Source: Takashimella koratensis (taxonomy: Eukaryota; Basidiomycota; Tremellomycetes; Trichosporonales; Tetragoniomycetaceae). Taken from it: a stretch of 64,000 nucleotides of DNA. The notes beneath the pieces are model-generated. The model was not told the DNA's origin. It ran no database searches and saw nothing but the letters and a program-made list of their open reading frames with translations. How positions within the stretch are numbered: the first letter of the stretch is position 1; every line of letters begins with the position of its first letter. Where the stretch lies: positions 1,360,891 through 1,424,890 of the forward strand of contig BCKT01000004.1 in assembly GCA_003116875.1 (NCBI GenBank). The letters are read 5' to 3'. Positions 59,201 through 64,000 of the stretch are shown piece by piece. The translations under genes and the position numbers were made by a program.

Positions 59201-59287
59201 CCCGAATCGGCGTTTGCGAGGCTCTGCATGGCTCAGGGGAAGGACGAGTACGAGCGTCTGTTGTCGTTGACTATTCCCCGGGTTTGA
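53272..59287 (+). CDS. Full-length ABCC-type (MRP-like) ABC transporter
   Basis: Multidrug-resistance-type exporter using ATP to move conjugates or other organic anions across the plasma or vacuolar membrane. Twenty exons give 1598 residues (4797 nt, all phases consistent). Order: N-terminal hydrophobic helices (TMD0-like), TMD1, NBD1, linker, TMD2, NBD2. NBD1 has Walker A GPLGAGKT (about 735-742), signature SGGQKAR (851 on) and Walker B TIYLDD with Asp in place of the catalytic Glu, the usual degenerate ABCC site. NBD2 has GATGSGKS (about 1373-1380), a variant signature FSQGQ, VLVMDEATSSVD with the catalytic Glu at about 1508, and the switch His in IVIAHRLAT. Exon 8 (55202-55212) is 11 nt and completes ...NPLIGLVFGL. 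The gene is convergent with a P450. Substrate is unknown. Confidence 0.93.
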
Positions 59288-59578
59288 GTACCCCCGTTGT
59301 CGTCCGCACTGCTTTGCTATAGTACTCCCTCCCTCGCCCTGACTCAGACATATACACGATCTTCGTTGATAAAATATCAACACCAAGTCTTCTTCCTGCC
59401 TATAGAGTTTGTCTCTCGATCTCGTGCAATCTTACACACACACCACCACCATCTTACTGCAAATATCCATAGACATTATCATATGTACATATCTTACTTG
59501 ATGTATCTTATACCTCCAACTTCTTTGAACACGTCTCCAAGACTATATTTTCACAGCCGTGGGTCGCGATAGAGCGTC

Positions 59579-61726
59579 TCATGCAGCGGTATGTACTCGT
59601 TCGCGAAGACGAACGTACATTTCTCCCTTGGGCTGGAGCGCACCAAGTCCGATTCTCTGCATATCGGGCTGTAATGAGAGACCACGAGCAGGGAGGATGT
59701 CGGTATCGAATGTGTAAATCCAATACGCGAGGAATGTGAGGATTTCGGCTGAAGCAAAGTGACGACCTGAAGTGAGCATGTCAGCAAAGGGAAAAGGTGG
59801 GATGGTAGAGAATGGGATATCAAACATGAAGAGAAACCACCAAGAGGTGAATAGGCAGATGAAACGACCTCGGAACTCGGGCTCGGAAACCAAGACTAAC
59901 CTTCGCACTGTGAAGGCATGAATTGATGGATTGAGTCAGCTCATTCTCTCTATCGCGTCGCTTGACTCACCATTGACACACCTCCTCCGAACGGCATCAT
60001 TGTTCCCCTTTTCCGCTCGTATTCAGTCCACCTCGTCGGGTCCCAAGTCGCCGCATCGGTCCCCCAATCTCCAGTATCAGCGACCTGGTTGTGCCTCGTC
60101 ACACAAATAACTTCGTCACCCTTCTTCAGCGCGACACCCATCTCTTTCCCTACTGACCCCGCCGCCACGGCCGTTTCCGATTCCGACTCCGATACCGTAC
60201 ATAGAGACGCCGGGATCGTTGTGTCTTCCAATACCAGACGAATAGCGAAAGACGAAGTGTAGAGTCGAAGCGTCTCTTGTAGACTCGCGTTAAGGAGAGG
60301 GAGGAGAGTGATGAGTTCAGGTTGAGGACGGTGCATGAGGGACGAGAGGGTAGGTGGGGATAAGGAGGAGATGGAGGATACGATCTCGGAGCGGCAGGCG
60401 GAGAGGGTGGAAGAGTGGCGAACGAGTTCGAAGAGGCACCAGAGGGCGGCTAAGGAGTGGAAGGGGAGTGATCAGCGATGGTTGAGTGTGAAGGTCCCCA
60501 CAAGATGGGGCAAAGATCAAGCACGTACCATTTGGCGCACTGAGAGATGCCCGAAATGATGAAATCAGCCATGACAGGTCCGCAGCCTCCCCCCCCCCCC
60601 CCGCGCCTCAGTTCGTCGTCGCATTGACACTTACTTTGCACCCAAAGCCCACATCTCTCCAAGGAACATGCACGCAATCGCGCGATTACTCCACCCTTCA
60701 GCCTCTCCATGCTCTGCCATACTCAGTGGTGGCATCGCGACGAGTCTCCTATCTTCCTCGCTGACCGAATACCACCATGCGCCAATGAGGTCGAGCAGTT
60801 CTTCTCGTGGTGCAAGGAGGCGGTTACGGATGACGTGTGGGAGTTTGTTAAGGTTCAAGAGAGGGAAAGTCTTGTCGAATGCGAGAAAGTTGAGTTTGGA
60901 TGCGGAGGAAGGGAAAGAAGGGGAGAAAAAGGCTTTGTTGGCGGTGTTGAACTACATTGTCGGGTAGTGCACAGTCAATTAGGAGCAGGCCAGGGTAGAT
61001 GAGCTATGTGAACAGAACTCACGATGATATCGAATACAGTCTCAGACAAGGGGATCCCCTCAGCCCGTACCAAGTCAGAATGTCGGGACGCCAATTCGGC
61101 TTCAAGGTATTCGGCGTATCGCTCAATCGTGACCGCAATCGAACCAGGCTGCATGAACCGATGATGATCCGGAAAGATCTGGTCGGCCATGATATCTGCA
61201 AACGACTCTTTCATCCCCTGCACACAGAAACAAGGATTGTCAGCACGGGAGACAAGGTAAGGGAGTCTAGACTATAGGGAAGAAGAAGAGATCACTTGCC
61301 ATCCCAAAGACGCTTGATTGGATGTACTTGCGGTAGTAGCTGAAATCGTATGACTTTGAGTTCTTGAACAAGAAGTTGATCAACTTGGTTGAACGTCAGC
61401 GCATTGGATAAGAGCTATGGCCTCGTTTCCAAGCGAGTCTCTCATTACACAGGCGGTGGACTTACCGCAGGCGTCGTCACAAACACCTTGACCTCCCCCA
61501 TCGCCTGCAACCTAAACACGGGTCCATATTTTTTCTCTAGCCTACCCCATACCCCGTCCCCGCCAGCTAGGGATAGAGCGCTGCCTACGAACGGGATCCA
61601 GTTGGATACGAGCGGTGGGCGGGGTATACCCTTGACGAGTTCGGTCGGGGAGAGGAGGTGGAACAAGCGGCGGATGAGGAGGGTTAGAGGGATGAAGAAG
61701 GGGATGAGAATGTAGAGGAGCATCAT
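59579..61726 (-). CDS. Cytochrome P450 monooxygenase
   Basis: Membrane-anchored haem monooxygenase. Eight exons (61726-61466, 61383-61300, 61217-61023, 60951-60635, 60539-60529, 60449-59971, 59907-59901, 59766-59579) give 513 residues. An N-terminal anchor (MMLLYILIPFFIPLTLLI) is followed by the proline-rich hinge GIPRPPLVSNWIPFVG and GPVFRLQ. The I-helix region (GAKNAPNAALWCLFEL) spans an 11-nt exon. ExxR is ETLR at about 348-351. The haem loop reads MPFGGGVSMCEGRHFA, with the ligand cysteine at about residue 450 encoded by a 7-nt exon. The intron after exon 2 uses a GC-AG boundary (GCAAGT). The I-helix sequence and haem loop suggest a CYP7/CYP8-type sterol- or fatty-acid-acting subgroup, which is tentative. 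Convergent with the ABCC gene, 291 bp away. Confidence 0.9.
60589..60602 (+). repeat. Poly-C tract in a P450 intron (14 C)
   Basis: An uninterrupted run of 14 C on the plus strand, that is poly-G in the P450 transcript, within the intron between exons 4 and 5. Confidence 0.9.
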
Positions 61727-62345
61727 GAATGGACAGGTGAGCTATGATGGAAGCGACGAGGAAAGATGATGCGCGAAGGGAGCGGTACCAGACGAGGGCC
61801 AAGGTAAAGAGGGGGTCATGTGACTTTGTTCCCCAACTGCCTGGATCTGGAAGAGCGAAAGGATCCGCGAAAGAGCAAGACAAGTGAGAGGTCTATGACG
61901 GGGTCGTGATCGCTGTCGGTCGCCGACTGCTCGGTCTGTCGGTCTGGTATGGTTGCTGACAATGAAACGATGAAACGCTACGACTCTGCGGTTCGGGGTT
62001 TGGACAGGGGGGATGCCGGCATCCCGTGGACTGCCTCCACCTCTCCACCCAACCCGCGTACTTGTTTGCCCGTCCCAGCACCCCCTCGTCAAATTGCTCA
62101 TCGATTGCATTTGCCTATTGCCTACTATGCATGATAGCCGTGTATATGGCCCATCCACTGTCAACTCGTTGCTGTACCAGAAGGGGTACATGGACGTGAT
62201 ATTGTCGTTAAGATCGATACCGATTCGATGAGTCGTTATAATGTTACCTACACCACTCCTTCGTGGCTTACAAATCCACACTGCCTCTCTCATTCGCTGA
62301 TGGACTCAACAACCATTCTCTCGTGAACCGGCTTGTCGAGCCCCT
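61727..62345. other. Intergenic region upstream of the P450
   Basis: About 620 bp between the P450 start and the end of the CsbD-like gene, both on the minus strand. It holds the P450 promoter. No specific element is recognised. Confidence 0.45.
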
Positions 62346-62950
62346 TCAACCACGCATGCAAGTCCTCCCATCGTGCCCAAGGCCATCGAACCCATCCCCG
62401 TCCATCCCAGGCCCCGGCCGCAGAGCCTGCAACTTTTCCTCCCTCGGCCCGCCCGCCATCCCCTCCGGCGGGCTCCGCTCAGGGTGTACCATCGTGCCGG
62501 ACGCGTAAGATACAGACCCGTCGGGCTGGGACACGGTGTATGTGTTGATGGTGCGGCCGTGTTTGAGCGCTTCGCCTTCAGCTGCGAGAGTAGGATTCTG
62601 CGTAGCTTTACCCACTAAGAAGGGACAGGTTAGCATGTATTGTAATGGCAGCGGAAGACGATAGAGAGAGGAGTTGTTGACGTGAGGTTGAGACGGCATG
62701 GGAGAGGGCATGTGCGGTAGAGAAGGCGGCAAACGCGCCCAGGTTCGACTCACGGATCTCCTTGTATTCTCCCTTCACCTTGTCACTAAACGACGGCTTG
62801 CGAGGAGCTTTGGTCTCGTCTCTGCAGAAGGGTGGTCAGCAAGGGTTGATAGGAAGTCACCACCACCAGGAACATAGCATAACCCGTGGTTGATCAAGGA
62901 TCCGGATGGATGTCGATGGGATGGATGGATATGACTTACTGCTTGATCAT
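62346..62950 (-). CDS. Small hydrophilic protein, weakly CsbD-like
   Basis: Three exons (62950-62940, 62821-62754, 62614-62346) give 115 residues. The first exon is only 11 nt (Met-Ile-Lys plus two bases). The N-terminal half reads PSFSDKVKGEYKEILGKATQ and continues LAAEGEALKHGRT, a pattern like the CsbD-type stress proteins (KGxxKExxGKxTxxxxLxAEG). The C-terminal half is Gly/Pro/Asp-rich and unstructured, ending GRTCMRG. No signal peptide or membrane span is present. The match to CsbD is weak and functional assignment is not justified beyond a possible stress-related protein. The frame is supported by consensus splice sites with CTGAC branch sites. Confidence 0.6.
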
Positions 62951-63768
62951 CGTTACCCACGGTTCGAGGTGTGCAGAGTAGATGAAAGGTCACCAGATAG
63001 GTACTCGAGCGCGAGGATTGCTGAGTAGGTGATTACTTGGGGTGGCGGATGGTCACTTGTGAATGTGGTGATGATGAGAGTGGTGCTGACGTCGGTGTTG
63101 GTGGCGACGAAGAGGATGTGTGGATGAGTGTGTATTTAAAGACGTCAATGCTCGCCATCAAATTGTTGCTGTGCATCAAGCTCGTGTGGGTGCGCCTGCT
63201 CCTCTTGCTTCTCGCGCGATTGGTTCAGACTCGTCCTCGTACCTGTCCACTCGAGCTATTTTTCAATGACACTTTTCCAACAAGAGGAAACCGCAGTAGA
63301 GGCTTGAGGGGCTTCCCTCCCTGGGTACTCAAACCCCCAGTTCAGCAGTTCACCAGTGGACACCTCGTCAATCCGTGAAGAACGGGGCAAGCTCCCAGGC
63401 GAATGTCAATACAGTCGACGACTTAGCACACAGGCACGCACCGCTGCGAGACTAATAAAAGACTCGAGGCGTGTAGCAGCCAAGTGATCTGCGTGCTAGC
63501 CCCATGCGGAGTAAGGGCCAAGGTGGGCAACTGGGCCGCTGGCCGCTGGCCACTGGCAACTGGCAACTGGCACCTGTCACACACCCTGGCGTCTCCACTC
63601 TCCACAACCCCGCGCCGCTCACGGGCCCTGCAAGTCTTGGCCTACTGCGGCTATGGGTTGGAGCGGTTGTAACTCAGCAATGGCGTCACTCGCACGTGGC
63701 GGGTAGAGATCCGGGGTGACATCTAGTAAACGTCGAGGGACATATTTTAGACAGAACCGGGTCCGTCC
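62951..63768. other. Intergenic region near the right edge
   Basis: About 820 bp. It contains a short ggccactggcaactgg-type repeat (63535-63575). No gene is recognised. Confidence 0.4.
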
Positions 63769-63996
63769 ATGATCCGCTTAGACGCGATGAGCGCAAGCCA
63801 GTCAAGGGAGCAACAATCAGATCCACAAGACTTGGATATGCTCCTAGCGTCGGCTAAACGAGCCAAGCTCTATACGCACGCTCCGATCTCACAGTCCGAT
63901 ATTCGGAGGGGCGGACCGGTCCGACATGAAAACACAAAGACAGTCGGATTCATGTCCGCCCTGGACCTTTTGGGATCCGGCTTTAATCGCTGGTGA
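63769..63996 (+). CDS. Possible small CDS or first exon of a gene at the right edge
   Basis: An ATG-initiated frame of 75 residues with mixed, protein-like composition (QDLDMLLASAKRAKLYTHAP; FMSALDLLGSGFNRW). It ends in TGA three bases before the window edge, though a GTGATT just there could also be a weak donor. No family is recognised. It may be a small gene, part of a longer spliced gene beyond the window, or chance. Confidence 0.3.
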   Translation: MIRLDAMSASQSREQQSDPQDLDMLLASAKRAKLYTHAPISQSDIRRGGPVRHENTKTVGFMSALDLLGSGFNRW

Positions 63997-64000
63997 TTGG

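Noticed and set aside
1..64000. CRISPR arrays, insertion sequences, prophage or bacterial operons
   Set aside because: The sequence is intron-rich eukaryotic DNA. No direct-repeat arrays with spacers, transposase motifs or long terminal repeats were seen.

Overview
This window is nuclear DNA of a fungus, most likely a basidiomycete yeast (Tremellomycetes-like, inferred). Genes are dense on both strands and GC-rich. They are split by many short introns (about 37-170 nt) with GTRNGT donors, CTNAC branch sites and YAG acceptors, and they encode eukaryote-specific complexes (NuA4, SAGA, TFIIH, DASH, snoRNP assembly). I rebuilt 24 spliced genes by hand; for all but TFB2 (only partly summed), exon sums are divisible by three. 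Two further short reading frames at the window edges are tentative.

Layout. 1-9.3 kb: tail of a truncated gene, ribosomal protein eS24, a secreted CREG-like flavin-fold protein, the snoRNP factor BCD1, a Cup1-like LYR protein, free methionine-R-sulfoxide reductase and a His-rich small membrane protein. 9.3-12.2 kb: a repeat-rich stretch without a recognisable gene. 12.2-25.5 kb: TFB2 (TFIIH), FCF2 (pre-rRNA processing), EPL1 (NuA4) and SGF29 (SAGA). 25.6-31.7 kb: a tandem array of four paralogous HAD-fold phosphatase-like genes, all on the minus strand with the same four-exon structure. Two of them carry one in-frame TAG each. 32.3-33.9 kb: an unrecognised 203-residue gene in 15 exons. 35.1-38.9 kb: a CreC-like WD40 protein and DASH subunit SPC19. 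38.9-41.7 kb: a low-complexity, gene-free stretch. 41.7-52 kb: a CASTOR-like ACT-domain protein with a very large disordered insertion, a small single-pass (probably mitochondrial) protein, a Pro/Ser-rich single-pass membrane protein and a CipC/DUF3759-like protein with Gly-Met tracts. 53.3-63 kb: a full-length ABCC transporter in 20 exons, convergent with a cytochrome P450, then a small CsbD-like protein.

Several genes serve shared processes: ribosome biogenesis (eS24, BCD1, FCF2), chromatin and transcription (TFB2, EPL1, SGF29), nutrient signalling (CreC, CASTOR-like) and detoxification or lipid metabolism (ABCC, P450). The most unusual signals are the decaying HAD array and repeated use of very small exons: 2, 4, 7, 10 and 11 nt. 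One 7-nt exon encodes the haem-ligand cysteine of the P450. No prokaryotic defence system, CRISPR array, tRNA, rRNA or transposon was recognised. All splice models come from reading the sequence and lack transcript support.
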